Shown piece after piece: positions 17,246 to 28,004 of a stretch of 64,000 bases of DNA (the stretch's first letter is position 1; every line of letters starts with the position of its first letter). The notes under the pieces are model-generated. The model had not been told where the DNA came from, did no database searches, and worked only from the letters and a program-made list of their open reading frames with translations. Location of the stretch: assembly GCF_000513935.1 (NCBI RefSeq), contig NZ_AZUY01000031.1, positions 1 through 64,000 of the forward strand, read 5' to 3'. Origin of the DNA: Mesorhizobium sp. WSM3626. Its GTDB lineage: Bacteria > Pseudomonadota > Alphaproteobacteria > Rhizobiales > Rhizobiaceae. The position numbers and the translations under genes were made by a program.

Positions 17246-18049
17246 TCAGTTCCCTTCGTCTGGAATGTTGAGGACATGGCCGCATGCCTTGCAGTGCACG
17301 GCGTCAGGCTCATGCCGCCGCAACCCGCATTGCGGACAGGGAGAGAACACCTTGGCCGGCCGAAAGATCGCCTGCGCCAGCCTGACGAACAGCGATATGC
17401 CGATGATCATGGTCACGATCGCCGTCAGCTTGCCGGCGATGCCCGGCAGCACGATGTCGCCGAAGCCGGTTGTCGTCACGGTCGCGACGGTGAAGTAGAG
17501 CGCGTCGATGTAGTTTTCCAGTCCGGCACCGTTGCGGAAAAAGAACGTGTAAACGAAACCCGTGATGACAAAGAGAAAGGTCAACAGGTTGATGACCGCA
17601 TGGCTTGCCTCGCGCCAGGGTCGCAGGCCACGCATCTCGAAATGCCGCCAGATCGAACCGCTGCGCGACAGCGACCACAGCCGCAGGATGCGCAGAAAGC
17701 CGAGACTTGCGAGCGCCGCCGGCATCAGCAGCGTCAGAAGGATGAAGGCATCCACCCAGAAGGTCGGCTGCTTCATCAGGCGCAGCATGTCATTGGAGGC
17801 CAGCAGCCTGGCAATCAGATCGGCGGCGACCAGAGCCGCCACGGCATAGTCCAGCCACAGAAACGAAGCCGACTGCTGGATAACCGGCGTGGCGATGAAA
17901 AAGGCGATGATGGCCAGGTCGATGATGACGGCCACCAGCTGGAACCGGAACGCGGCCGGCGAGCGCCCATGATAGAGCCTGCGCAGCATGTCGCGTAGAC
18001 GCGCCGTCGCGGAAAGATCCTGCGATGCGCGCGTCCCCTTGGCCTTCAT
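17246..18049 (-). CDS. Two-pore-helix-type cation channel with C-terminal zinc ribbon
   Basis: A 267-aa membrane protein of the voltage-gated-like potassium channel superfamily. Membrane segments start near residue 38, and an S4-like Arg-containing stretch LGFLRILRLWSLSR is present. The pore loop LYFTVATVTTTGFGDIVLPG has filter TTTGFGD instead of TVGYGD. A final helix follows. The C-terminus carries CPQCGLRRHEPDAVHCKACGH, a likely four-Cys zinc ribbon. The ATG at 18049 avoids overlap with dnaE. Ion selectivity is a guess from the filter; the zinc ribbon is unusual for this fold. Confidence 0.8.
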   Translation of the reverse strand: MKAKGTRASQDLSATARLRDMLRRLYHGRSPAAFRFQLVAVIIDLAIIAFFIATPVIQQSASFLWLDYAVAALVAADLIARLLASNDMLRLMKQPTFWVDAFILLTLLMPAALASLGFLRILRLWSLSRSGSIWRHFEMRGLRPWREASHAVINLLTFLFVITGFVYTFFFRNGAGLENYIDALYFTVATVTTTGFGDIVLPGIAGKLTAIVTMIIGISLFVRLAQAIFRPAKVFSPCPQCGLRRHEPDAVHCKACGHVLNIPDEGN

Positions 18050-18104
18050 GCCGGCATGAGCGGCAGGTGCCGGCCCGCGGATAGCCGCCTGGCAAGCGCG
18101 CAGA

Positions 18105-21100
18105 TCACACCAGTTCCACTTCGACCACACCAGGCACGGCGCGCATCGCCGAGGCGATCTGCGGCGAGACGCGGTAGCCGCCATTCAGGGCAATCTCGAC
18201 CTCGCCCTGCGCCTCTTCCTTGATCACGATAATGCTCACCTGGCTTTCCCCGCGCTGGGTGAGCTGGGATTGGATGATCGAGGCAGGCCCCTCGTTCCTG
18301 ACGAAAATGCGCAGAGCCTTCTGGATGCGGCTTGCTTCGTCCTCCAGCGATTGGACGGAGTTGATGCGCAGGTTGACACCCTCGGGCCTGTCCTCCGCCG
18401 CGACAGTGATGACAACGGAGCGGCCGGCTTCGAGGAGATCGCGATACTGGGCCAATCCTTCTGAAAACAACACGGCCTCGTACTGGCCGGAGGTGTCGGA
18501 AAAGGCCACCACGCCCATCTTGTTGCCGGTGCGCGTCTTGCGCTCCTGCTTGCTGGTAACGGTGCCGGCAAGCCGGCCGGCGGAAGCGCCGCGCTTGACG
18601 GCAGCGGAAAACTCCCCCCAGTTCTGCACCCGCATCTTCTGCAGCGCCGCCTTGTACTCGTCGAGCGGATGCGCCGAGAGATAGAAGCCGACGACCTGGA
18701 ATTCGCGGTGCAGGCGGTCGGCGGCGAGCCACGGATCTGTCGCCGGCAGATTGAGCGCCTGCGACTGTGCGCCGAGCGAGGCGCCGAAGATATCGGCCTG
18801 ACCCGAAACGGCGTTCTGCTGGGCGAGCGACGCCAGTCCCATCATCCGCTCGACGCCAGCCAACATCTGGGCACGATCGTGGCCGAAGCAGTCGAGCGCG
18901 CCGGCCATGATCAGGCTTTCGAAAACCCGCTTGCCAACGATCTTCGGGTCGACCCTCTCGCAGAAATCGGCCAGGCTCTTGAACGGCTTTTCGCCGCGAA
19001 CGGCGACGATGTGCTCCACGGCGGCATCGCCCACGCCCTTGAGCGCGGCCATCGAATAATAGATGCGGTTCTCGCCGACCTCGAAGGCGCGGAAGCTGGT
19101 CATAACGGACGGCGCCAGGACTTCGATGCCCAGGCGCAGCGCATCCTGGCGGAAGTCGGCAAGCTTGTCGGTGTTGCCCATGTCGAGTGTCATCGACGCC
19201 GCCAGGAACTCGACCGGATAATGCGCCTTGAGATAGGCGGTCTGGTAGGAGACGACGGCGTAGGCGGCGGCGTGCGACTTGTTGAAACCATAGTCGGCGA
19301 ACTTGGCCAGCAGGTCGAAAATGAAGTCGGCTTGCGGCTTTGCCACGCCGCGCTCGACCGCGCCGGAGACAAAGCGTTCGCGCTGCTTGTCCATCTCGGC
19401 GCGGATCTTCTTGCCCATGGCGCGGCGCAGAAGGTCGGCTTCGCCAAGCGAATAGCCGGACAGCTCCTGCGCGATCTGCATCACCTGTTCCTGGTAGACG
19501 ATGACGCCTTGCGTCTCCTTTACCAGATGGTCGATCTTGGGATGGATCGAGGCCATCTCCTCCTCGCCATGCTTTCTGGCATTGTAGGTCGGGATGTTTT
19601 CCATCGGGCCCGGCCGATAGAGCGCGACCAGCGCGATGATGTCCTCGATGCAGTCCGGCCGCATGCCGATCAGCGCCTTGCGCATGCCAGCACTTTCCAC
19701 CTGGAACACGCCAACAACCTCGCCGCGCGACAGCATGGCGTAGGTCTCGGAATCGTCGAGCGGAATCGTCGCAAGGTCGATGTCGATGCCGCGGCGGCGG
19801 ATCAGCTTCACCGCCGTCTCCAGCACCGTCAGCGTCTTCAGCCCGAGGAAGTCGAACTTCACCAGCCCGGCCTGCTCGACATATTTCATGTTGAACTGGG
19901 TGACCGGCATATCCGAGCGCGGATCACGGTACATCGGCACCAGTTCCGACAAAGGTCGGTCGCCAATAACGATGCCGGCGGCGTGCGTCGAGGCGTGGCG
20001 GTAGAGGCCCTCCAGCTTTTGCGCCATGTCGAGGAGCGTCTGGACGATCGGTTCCTTCTCGGCCTCCTCGGCAAAGCGCGGCTCGTTGGCGATGGCGTCG
20101 GCGAGTTTGACCGGATTGGCCGGGTTCTGCGGCACCATTTTCGACAGCTTGTCGACCTGGCCATAGGGCATCTGCAGCACGCGGCCGACGTCGCGCAGCA
20201 CGGCGCGCGCCTGCAGCGTACCGAAGGTGATGATCTGGCCGACCTGGTCGCGGCCATATTTCTGCTGGACGTAGCGGATCACCTCTTCGCGACGATCCTG
20301 GCAGAAGTCGATGTCGAAGTCGGGCATCGACACGCGATCCGGGTTGAGGAAGCGTTCGAACAGAAGCGAGAAACGCAGCGGATCGATGTCGGTGATGGTC
20401 GTCGAATAGGCGACCAGCGAACCGGCGCCCGAACCACGCCCCGGCCCGACCGGAATGCCTTGCGCCTTGGCCCATTTGATGAAGTCGGCAACGATCAGGA
20501 AGTAGCCGGGGAATTTCATCTTCTCGATGATGCCAAGCTCGAATTCGAGCCGCTCACGATATTGCTCGACCGTGTAGCCCGGGGTCGGCCCATGCAGCGC
20601 AAGCCGTGCATCGAGCCCTTCGCGCGCCTGGCGGGCCAGTTCCTCGGCCTCGGCCTTTTCGGCCGCGTCTTTGTCGGAGGCATCACCGCCGGTGAAACGC
20701 GGCAGGATCGGGCTGCGGGTTTTCGGATAATAGGAGCAGCGCAGCGCGATCTCGATCGTGTTGTCGATCGCTTCCGGCAGGTCGGCGAACAATTTCGCCA
20801 TGTCGGCCTGGCTGCGCAGGAAATTGTCCGGCGACAGCCGGCGGCGGGTGTCGACGGCGACGACCGAACCCTCGGCGATGGCGATCAACGCATCATGCGC
20901 CTCATACTCATCGCGCGAAGAGAAGAAGGCCTCGTTGGTGGCAACCAGCGGCAATTCATGGGAATAGGCGAGATCGATCGAGGATTTCTCGATCATCCGG
21001 TCGTAGCCCGAAACCCGGTCCAGCTCGACATAGAGGCGGTCGCCGAACATCGTCTTGAGAGTGACTAGTCGCGCCTCGGCAAGATCGCGGCGATCTTCCT

Positions 21101-21632
21101 TCAGGGCTATGCCGATCGGGCCGCGCGGCCCGCCACTTAGGCAAATCAGGCCGTCACATTGGCCGTCCATCATTTCGGTGGTCAGGTGCACCGCTTCACC
21201 GGGCGGAGTTTCGAGATAAACGCGGCTGACCAGCCGGACGAGATTGGAATAGCCGGCTTCAGTGGCCGCGAGCAGCACCACCGGCCGCATATCGGGGCCT
21301 TGCCGACGGCGGTCACGCTGGCCATCGCTGTTCTCGCCCGAGAAGGCGAGCGCGATCTGGCAGCCGATGATCGGCTGGATGCCGTCCTTCACCGCCTTTT
21401 GCGCGAATTCCAGCGCACCAAACAGATTGTTGGTGTCGGTGACGGCGATGGCCGGCGCCTCGTCTTTCACCGCGTGGCCAACGATCTTGCCAAGCTGAAG
21501 CGCGCCCTCCAGCAGCGAATAGGCCGAGTGCACGCGCAAATGGACGAACGGCCGCGCCGGCACCTCCGGCCGCGCCGCCGCTATCGCGGCTTCGCGCTTC
21601 AGGGGATCGCGTGGAAGTCTGTCATCCGCCAT
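18105..21632 (-). CDS. dnaE: DNA polymerase III alpha subunit
   Basis: The 1175-aa replicative polymerase. The PHP domain begins at about residue 28 (FVHLRVHSAYSLLEGALQ). The catalytic acidic pair lies in MPDFDIDFCQDRREEVIRYV in the palm, and fingers motifs such as FNKSHAAAYAVVSYQTAYLK follow. OB-fold and C-terminal tau-binding regions complete the chain (LAGTVTSKQERKTRTGNKMG). Length and motifs fit DnaE1 rather than the shorter SOS mutagenesis DnaE2. The ATG at 21632 gives the standard N-terminus; the extra 25 codons to 21707 are not conserved-looking. Confidence 0.96.
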   Translation of the reverse strand: MADDRLPRDPLKREAAIAAARPEVPARPFVHLRVHSAYSLLEGALQLGKIVGHAVKDEAPAIAVTDTNNLFGALEFAQKAVKDGIQPIIGCQIALAFSGENSDGQRDRRRQGPDMRPVVLLAATEAGYSNLVRLVSRVYLETPPGEAVHLTTEMMDGQCDGLICLSGGPRGPIGIALKEDRRDLAEARLVTLKTMFGDRLYVELDRVSGYDRMIEKSSIDLAYSHELPLVATNEAFFSSRDEYEAHDALIAIAEGSVVAVDTRRRLSPDNFLRSQADMAKLFADLPEAIDNTIEIALRCSYYPKTRSPILPRFTGGDASDKDAAEKAEAEELARQAREGLDARLALHGPTPGYTVEQYRERLEFELGIIEKMKFPGYFLIVADFIKWAKAQGIPVGPGRGSGAGSLVAYSTTITDIDPLRFSLLFERFLNPDRVSMPDFDIDFCQDRREEVIRYVQQKYGRDQVGQIITFGTLQARAVLRDVGRVLQMPYGQVDKLSKMVPQNPANPVKLADAIANEPRFAEEAEKEPIVQTLLDMAQKLEGLYRHASTHAAGIVIGDRPLSELVPMYRDPRSDMPVTQFNMKYVEQAGLVKFDFLGLKTLTVLETAVKLIRRRGIDIDLATIPLDDSETYAMLSRGEVVGVFQVESAGMRKALIGMRPDCIEDIIALVALYRPGPMENIPTYNARKHGEEEMASIHPKIDHLVKETQGVIVYQEQVMQIAQELSGYSLGEADLLRRAMGKKIRAEMDKQRERFVSGAVERGVAKPQADFIFDLLAKFADYGFNKSHAAAYAVVSYQTAYLKAHYPVEFLAASMTLDMGNTDKLADFRQDALRLGIEVLAPSVMTSFRAFEVGENRIYYSMAALKGVGDAAVEHIVAVRGEKPFKSLADFCERVDPKIVGKRVFESLIMAGALDCFGHDRAQMLAGVERMMGLASLAQQNAVSGQADIFGASLGAQSQALNLPATDPWLAADRLHREFQVVGFYLSAHPLDEYKAALQKMRVQNWGEFSAAVKRGASAGRLAGTVTSKQERKTRTGNKMGVVAFSDTSGQYEAVLFSEGLAQYRDLLEAGRSVVITVAAEDRPEGVNLRINSVQSLEDEASRIQKALRIFVRNEGPASIIQSQLTQRGESQVSIIVIKEEAQGEVEIALNGGYRVSPQIASAMRAVPGVVEVELV

Positions 21633-21738
21633 GGTTTCTCGCGCTGTCCGTAAAACTTGAGTCGATGGAGATGTATTGTCCGGGACCGGGCGATACCAGT
21701 CCAGCACAAACGACTACTGACCACAGGCTTCCAGCCGC

Positions 21739-23751
21739 TTAGGCGAATTCCATGATTACCGCGTCGACAGCCAGGCTATCGCCAGGCTTGGCGTTGAGTT
21801 TCGCCACGACCAGATCGCGCTCGGCGCGCAGCACGTTTTCCATCTTCATCGCCTCGACCACGGCCAAGGTTTCGCCGGCCTTGACCTCCTGGCCTTCGGC
21901 AACGGCGATCGACACGACGAGGCCGGGCATCGGGCAGAGCAGCAGTTTCGAGGTGTCCGGCGCCACCTTCTCCGGCATCAGCCTTTCCAATTCGGCGGTG
22001 CGCGGCAGCATGGCGCGCGCGGTCACCGACATGCCTTTCCAGGCGATGCGAAGGCCATTGGCGACAGGCCGGATCTGGGCCGCTACCGTGCGCTTGCCGA
22101 CCGTGCCGCGCCAGATGAGATCACCCGGCCGCCAATCGGACGAAACGGTCAGTGCCTTGCCGCAATCGATGGACAGGTCGATTTCCATCGGGATGGAAAT
22201 CATGCCTTCAATGATAGAAACCGGCAGATAATCTTCGCCGATCTTCACCACCCAGTCGCGCTTGAGCGCTCCCGAATGCGGCGCCAGCCGCCCGCCCAGC
22301 CGGTCGAGACGGTCGCGGCGCAGCAGTTCCACCGCGGTGACGATCGATGCCAGCACGGCCCTTTCCTCGCTGTTCGGCACGACGGGGGCAAAACCGTCGG
22401 GATATTCCTCCGCGATGAAGCCGGTCGATATCTCCCCTTTCCGCCAGCGCGGATGCTGCATCAGCGCCGCCAGGAACGGTATGTTGTGCTCGATGCCGTC
22501 GACGACAAAGCTGTCCAGCGCCTCCGACATGGCATCTATGGCCTCGAGCCGCGTCGGCGCCCAGGTGCACAGCTTGGCGAGCATCGGATCGTAGAACATC
22601 GAGATTTCCGAGCCTTCGGTGACGCCGGTGTCGTTGCGGATGACGATGTCGCCGAAGCGGCCTTCTTCGGGCGGACGATAGCGCGTCAGCCGGCCGATCG
22701 ACGGCAGGAAATTGCGATAGGGATCCTCTGCGTAGAGCCGGCTTTCCACCGCCCAACCATTCAGCTTCACGTCGCTCTGCTTGATGGCGAGTTTCTCGCC
22801 GGCGGCGACGCGGATCATCTGCTCGACCAGATCGATGCCGGTGACGAGCTCGGTCACCGGATGTTCGACCTGCAATCGTGTATTCATTTCAAGGAAATAG
22901 AAGTTTTTGTCCTTGTCGACGATGAATTCGACGGTGCCGGCGCTCTGGTAATCGACGGCCTTGGCCAGCGCCACCGACTGCTCGCCCATCGCCTTGCGCG
23001 TCTTGGCATCGAGGAATGGCGACGGCGCCTCTTCCGCAACCTTCTGGTTGCGGCGCTGGATCGAGCATTCGCGTTCGCCGAGATAGAGCGCATTGCCATG
23101 CGCGTCGGCCAGCACCTGGATCTCGATATGACGTGGGTCGACGACGAACTTTTCGATGAAGACGCGGTCGTCGCCGAACGAACTCTTGGCTTCCGAGCGC
23201 GCCCGGTCAAACCCGTCGCGTACTTCCGACTTATCCCAGGCGATGCGCATGCCTTTGCCGCCACCACCGGCCGAGGCCTTGATCATCACGGGATAGCCGA
23301 TTTCGCCGGCGATCTTTTCGGCATGGTCTGCATTTTCGATGACGCCAAGCCAGCCCGGAACCGTCGAAACCTCAGCGGCGTTGGCGAACTTCTTCGATTC
23401 GATCTTGTCGCCCATCGCCTTGATCGCCTTGGGCTTCGGGCCGATAAAGACGATGCCTTCCGCTTCCAGTGCTTCGCAGAAGGCGGCTCGCTCGGACAGG
23501 AAGCCATAGCCCGGATGCACGGCCTGGGCCCCCGTCGCCTTGCAGGCGGCGATGATCTTTTCAGGGACGAGATAGCTCTGCGTGGCTGGTGACGGCCCGA
23601 TATGCATCGCCTCGTCGGCCATTTCGACATGCACGGCATCGCGATCGGCATCGGAATAGACGGCGACCGTGGCGATGCCCATCTTGCGCGCCGTCTTGAT
23701 GACGCGGCAGGCGATCTCGCCACGGTTGGCGATCAGGATCTTGGTGAACAT
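21739..23751 (-). CDS. pccA: Acetyl/propionyl-CoA carboxylase alpha (biotin carboxylase plus biotinyl) subunit
   Basis: A 670-aa subunit that carboxylates its own biotin with ATP and bicarbonate for transfer to propionyl-CoA or a related acyl-CoA. The N-terminal biotin-carboxylase domain starts FTKILIANRGEIACRVIKTA. The ATP-grasp loop is KASAGGGGKGMRIAW, and ECSIQRRNQKVAEE and EMNTRLQVEHPVTE follow. The C-terminus holds the biotinyl motif VVEAMKMENVL about 32 residues from the end. No beta (carboxyltransferase) subunit gene is adjacent, so the partner must be elsewhere. Methylcrotonyl-CoA or geranyl-CoA carboxylase remains possible, but the length favours PccA. Confidence 0.9.
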   Translation of the reverse strand: MFTKILIANRGEIACRVIKTARKMGIATVAVYSDADRDAVHVEMADEAMHIGPSPATQSYLVPEKIIAACKATGAQAVHPGYGFLSERAAFCEALEAEGIVFIGPKPKAIKAMGDKIESKKFANAAEVSTVPGWLGVIENADHAEKIAGEIGYPVMIKASAGGGGKGMRIAWDKSEVRDGFDRARSEAKSSFGDDRVFIEKFVVDPRHIEIQVLADAHGNALYLGERECSIQRRNQKVAEEAPSPFLDAKTRKAMGEQSVALAKAVDYQSAGTVEFIVDKDKNFYFLEMNTRLQVEHPVTELVTGIDLVEQMIRVAAGEKLAIKQSDVKLNGWAVESRLYAEDPYRNFLPSIGRLTRYRPPEEGRFGDIVIRNDTGVTEGSEISMFYDPMLAKLCTWAPTRLEAIDAMSEALDSFVVDGIEHNIPFLAALMQHPRWRKGEISTGFIAEEYPDGFAPVVPNSEERAVLASIVTAVELLRRDRLDRLGGRLAPHSGALKRDWVVKIGEDYLPVSIIEGMISIPMEIDLSIDCGKALTVSSDWRPGDLIWRGTVGKRTVAAQIRPVANGLRIAWKGMSVTARAMLPRTAELERLMPEKVAPDTSKLLLCPMPGLVVSIAVAEGQEVKAGETLAVVEAMKMENVLRAERDLVVAKLNAKPGDSLAVDAVIMEFA

Positions 23752-23998
23752 GCGGGCAGAATTCCCCTCCGGCAGACAGTTCAGTTCTATGGACTATGTC
23801 GCCAAGTCTCAAGTGCCGCGGTGGACGACATGACGGGCACCCCTCCCGACGCACCGTCGCGCTCCCTGGCGAGCCGGGCTGGTTGTCGAGCGGTGTGCTA
23901 TCTGCGCCAACAAAGCCGCGATTTCGTCTCATCTGACTGTTGAAGAGCGGGCCAAAACCTGAAAGCCTGCACAAAAACCGCCTTTGGAGGAATGCCCG

Positions 23999-25126
<1,128 letters not shown>

Positions 25127-25209
25127 AGACGGCCACACGCCGCCGGCCATCCGGCCAGCGACCCCTGTGGTGAAGCATGGCCCATAACTGAAATAGGGAG
25201 GAAAGAAAA

Positions 25210-25779
25210 ATGGCGGAAAAACTGCATCCGAAAATCGACAATGGGCTGCCCAGGGAAAGCGCGAGCTTTGCCGGCGGCACGCTGGTCTGCGCCTGCACCA
25301 GCAAACCGGTCAAGGTGAAGGTCAAGGGCCAGATCGCCCACAACCACGCCTGCGGCTGCACTAAATGCTGGAAGCCCGAAGGCGCTATATTCTCGGTGGT
25401 AGCGGTTGCCGGTACCGGCGATGTCACGGTCACCGAGAACGGCGACAAGCTGAAGGTGGTCGACCCCTCAGCGCTGATCCAGCGTCATGCCTGCACCCAA
25501 TGCGGCGTCCACATGCATGGACCGGTCGAGCGCGATCATCCGTTCAAGGGCCTGTCCTTCATTCACCCCGAGCGCTTCGAGGAAGACGGCTGGTCGCCTC
25601 CGGGCTTCACCGCCTTTGTCTCGTCGATCATCGAATCGGGTGTCGACCCGAGCCGCATGGACGGCATTCGTGGCAGGCTGAAGACAATCGGCCTGGAGCC
25701 CTACGATTGCCTCAACCCTGGCCTGATGGATTACATTGCCACCTGGACGGCGAAGAAGTCCGGCGCCTTGCCGGCCTGA
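25210..25779 (+). CDS. gfa: S-(hydroxymethyl)glutathione synthase (glutathione-dependent formaldehyde-activating enzyme)
   Basis: A 189-aa zinc enzyme that promotes addition of formaldehyde to glutathione, giving the substrate of FrmA. Zinc-binding Cys clusters are seen as [22 protein letters not shown] and [10 protein letters not shown], in the order and spacing of the Gfa family. The start has AGGGAGG just upstream (about 25195-25202). A strong terminator hairpin follows the stop. A 1-residue-level assignment of the catalytic zinc needs no other motif here. Confidence 0.95.
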   Translation: MAEKLHPKIDNGLPRESASFAGGTLVCACTSKPVKVKVKGQIAHNHACGCTKCWKPEGAIFSVVAVAGTGDVTVTENGDKLKVVDPSALIQRHACTQCGVHMHGPVERDHPFKGLSFIHPERFEEDGWSPPGFTAFVSSIIESGVDPSRMDGIRGRLKTIGLEPYDCLNPGLMDYIATWTAKKSGALPA

Positions 25780-25797
25780 TCACCATAAGACTTTCAG

Positions 25798-25830
25798 GCA
25801 GGGGCCGGATACATTTCCGGCCCCTGCTCG
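25798..25830 (+). terminator. Rho-independent terminator after gfa
   Basis: An 11-bp stem (25798-25808 with 25817-25827) and 8-nt loop are followed by TCGTTT. It lies 19 bp after the gfa stop and 15 bp before the next ATG, so it could end the frmA-gfa transcript or attenuate read-through into yaiI. Confidence 0.7.
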
Positions 25831-25844
25831 TTTCTGGAGAGACA

Positions 25845-26312
25845 ATGCCCGCACCCGCCATCTACGTCGACGCCGACGCTTGCCCGGTCAAGGCCGAGGT
25901 AGAAAAGGTCGCCGAACGCCTTGGCGTCGTCGTCACTTACGTCTCCAATGGCGGCCTGCGTCCGTCGCGCGACCCGATGATCCGCAATGTCGTGGTGTCC
26001 AAGAGCGCCGACGCCGCCGATGACTGGATCGTCGAGAACGCCAAGCCCAACGACATCGTGGTGACGGCGGACATTCCGCTTGCCGCACGTACGGTGGCGC
26101 TCGGCGTCCATGTGCTGGGACCGACCGGGCGGCCGTTCACGCCCGAGACGATCGGCATGGCGGTGGCGATGCGCGACCTCAAGCAGCACCTGCGCGAGAC
26201 CGGCGAGAGCAAGGGCTACAATGCCAGCTTCGCGCCGCAGGACCGCTCCCGGTTTCTCGGCGAACTCGACCGTATCTTGCGGCGGGCGCTGAAATCCGTC
26301 ACACCGGAGTAG
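25845..26312 (+). CDS. YaiI/YqxD (DUF188) family protein
   Basis: A 155-aa PIN-like protein of the UPF0178 family. It begins MPAPAIYVDADACPVKAEVE, and the acidic cluster DADACPVK plus later DWIVENAKPNDIVVTADIPLA form the presumed metal site. ALGVHVLGPTGRPFTPETIG is also a family signature. It is probably a nuclease, but no activity is established here. GGAGA lies about 5 bases before the ATG. It is separated from gfa by the terminator. Confidence 0.9.
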   Translation: MPAPAIYVDADACPVKAEVEKVAERLGVVVTYVSNGGLRPSRDPMIRNVVVSKSADAADDWIVENAKPNDIVVTADIPLAARTVALGVHVLGPTGRPFTPETIGMAVAMRDLKQHLRETGESKGYNASFAPQDRSRFLGELDRILRRALKSVTPE

Positions 26313-26342
26313 CAACAACGCGCCATCCAGGTGGAGACCGCC

Positions 26343-27035
26343 ATGGCCGCCGAAACCCCGATCGAGAAACCGATGCAGCGCCATATGCTGTTCGCGGTGT
26401 CGGCCTGTATCGGTGCGTTTGCGCTGCTTGTGGCGTTGCTGCTGCACGCCCCGCTCGCCTATTCGATCGGCGCCAACGCATTTTTTGCCGCTTACGTCGT
26501 TCTTGTCGTCAGTCAGATGCCCAAGTTCACCGGCAAATATCTCAGCAAGAACGCACGCGCCACCGACCAGCCGGTTCTGGTCATCTTCGCGGTGACGCTC
26601 ATTGTTGTCGGCGTTGCGCTTATCTCGCTGTTCCTGCTGATCAATCGGAAGGATGGGGATCACCCGATCGAACTCGGCTTCGCACTGCTGTCGATCCCGC
26701 TCGGCTGGTTCACCATCCATGCCATGGCGGCGCTCCATTATGCCCATGTCTACTGGATGGACGGCGACGCGGTCGACACCGGCACCAATAAGAAGATCCC
26801 GGTCGGTGGCCTGCTGTTCCCGGGCGACAGACGCCCGGAGGGCTGGGATTTCCTCTACTTCTCGACCGTCATCGGCATGACGGCGCAGACCGCCGACACC
26901 AACATCTCGACGACGCATATGCGTTGTGTCGTGCTTGTCCACTCGATCCTGTCGTTCTTCTTCAACACGGTCATCGTCGCCGCGGCCGTCAATCTCGCCG
27001 TCAGCCTGGGCGGTCCGTCCATAATAAATCCGTGA
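26343..27035 (+). CDS. DUF1345 family inner-membrane protein
   Basis: A 230-aa membrane protein with about five hydrophobic segments, at roughly residues 18-35, 40-60, 80-100, 110-130 and 195-220. The family phrase WDFLYFSTVIGMTAQTADTN lies in the second half, preceded by the soluble loop LLFPGDRRPEGWDF. The function of DUF1345 proteins is unknown; the Thr-rich segment recalls a pore region. GGTGGAG lies 6 bases before the ATG at 26343; the GTG at 26331 is an alternative. Confidence 0.8.
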   Translation: MAAETPIEKPMQRHMLFAVSACIGAFALLVALLLHAPLAYSIGANAFFAAYVVLVVSQMPKFTGKYLSKNARATDQPVLVIFAVTLIVVGVALISLFLLINRKDGDHPIELGFALLSIPLGWFTIHAMAALHYAHVYWMDGDAVDTGTNKKIPVGGLLFPGDRRPEGWDFLYFSTVIGMTAQTADTNISTTHMRCVVLVHSILSFFFNTVIVAAAVNLAVSLGGPSIINP

Positions 27036-27121
27036 TCGGATGAAACATCGGTTTGGATCGCGACGTATCAGGAGGACAATGAACACGTAGGACAAGCCGC
27101 AAGGCCGGGAGACCAGACAAG

Positions 27122-28003
27122 ATGGAATCGGTTGCCAGAAGCCAATCCGAAATTGGACCGGGTCTCCCCGCTTCAAAAGAGAAACCATTGATCTACCGGC
27201 AGTCGAGCTGGACGCGGCTGACACACTGGCTCTGGGCCGTCTCCTTGTTTTTCATGCTGCTTTCCGGCCTGCAGATTTTCAATGCCCGGCCTCAGCTCTA
27301 CATCGGCAAGCAATCCGGCTTCGCCTACAACAACACCGTTTTCGCCATAGGCGCCGAAAACACCAATGCCGGGCCGCGCGGTTACACCGAAATCTTCGGG
27401 CACCGTTTCGACACGACGGGCGTACTCGGCTGGTCGGGTCCGGCAGGTAACGAGACGGCGCGCGGTTTCCCATCCTGGGCGACGATCCCCTCCTACTATG
27501 ATCTCGGCACCGCCCGCGTCATCCATTTCTTCTTTGCCTGGATACTGACGACGACATTGATCGTCTGGCTGGTCGCCAGCCTGATCAACGGCCACATCCG
27601 CCGCGATCTGGCGCCGCGCCTGGACGACCTCAAGCGCTTGCCACAGGACATCGCCAACCACGCCAGGCTGAAATTCCATCACACGCGCGAATACAACACG
27701 CTGCAGAAAATGGCCTATGGCAGCGTTCTGTTCGTGCTCTTGCCGCTGATGATCATCACCGGCCTCGCCATGTCGCCGAGCATGAATTCGGTGCTGCCGT
27801 TCCTCAATGAGTTGCTCGGCGGACGGCAGACCGCCCGCACCATCCATTTCACCGTCATGGTTCTGCTGGTCGCCTTCTTCATCATTCACATCCTGATGAT
27901 TGTGGCCGCCGGGCCAATCAACGAACTGCGTTCGATCATCACCGGCTGGTACCGCACCGATCCTCCCGTGCATGACGACAAAACGCCCGAGAGGAGTGCC
28001 TGA
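27122..28003 (+). CDS. Membrane b-type cytochrome (cytochrome b561/thiosulfate-reductase-b like)
   Basis: A 293-aa membrane protein with four to five spans. Candidate haem His lie in SWTRLTHWLWAVSLFF, RVIHFFFAWILT, KFHHTREYN and TARTIHFTVMVLL followed by FFIIHILMIV. The region between spans 1 and 2 is a long periplasmic loop with GYTEIFGHRFDTTG. Its stop is one base before the molybdopterin-enzyme gene, so it is almost certainly the membrane electron partner of that enzyme. It is larger than MsrQ/YedZ and belongs to a different b-cytochrome group. Confidence 0.85.
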   Translation: MESVARSQSEIGPGLPASKEKPLIYRQSSWTRLTHWLWAVSLFFMLLSGLQIFNARPQLYIGKQSGFAYNNTVFAIGAENTNAGPRGYTEIFGHRFDTTGVLGWSGPAGNETARGFPSWATIPSYYDLGTARVIHFFFAWILTTTLIVWLVASLINGHIRRDLAPRLDDLKRLPQDIANHARLKFHHTREYNTLQKMAYGSVLFVLLPLMIITGLAMSPSMNSVLPFLNELLGGRQTARTIHFTVMVLLVAFFIIHILMIVAAGPINELRSIITGWYRTDPPVHDDKTPERSA

Positions 28004-28004
28004 A

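Noticed and set aside
18669..21068. 799-aa plus-strand open frame
   Set aside because: It lies wholly inside dnaE on the opposite strand. High-GC codon use creates long antisense frames; its product is rich in His, Arg, Asp and Gly with no domain.
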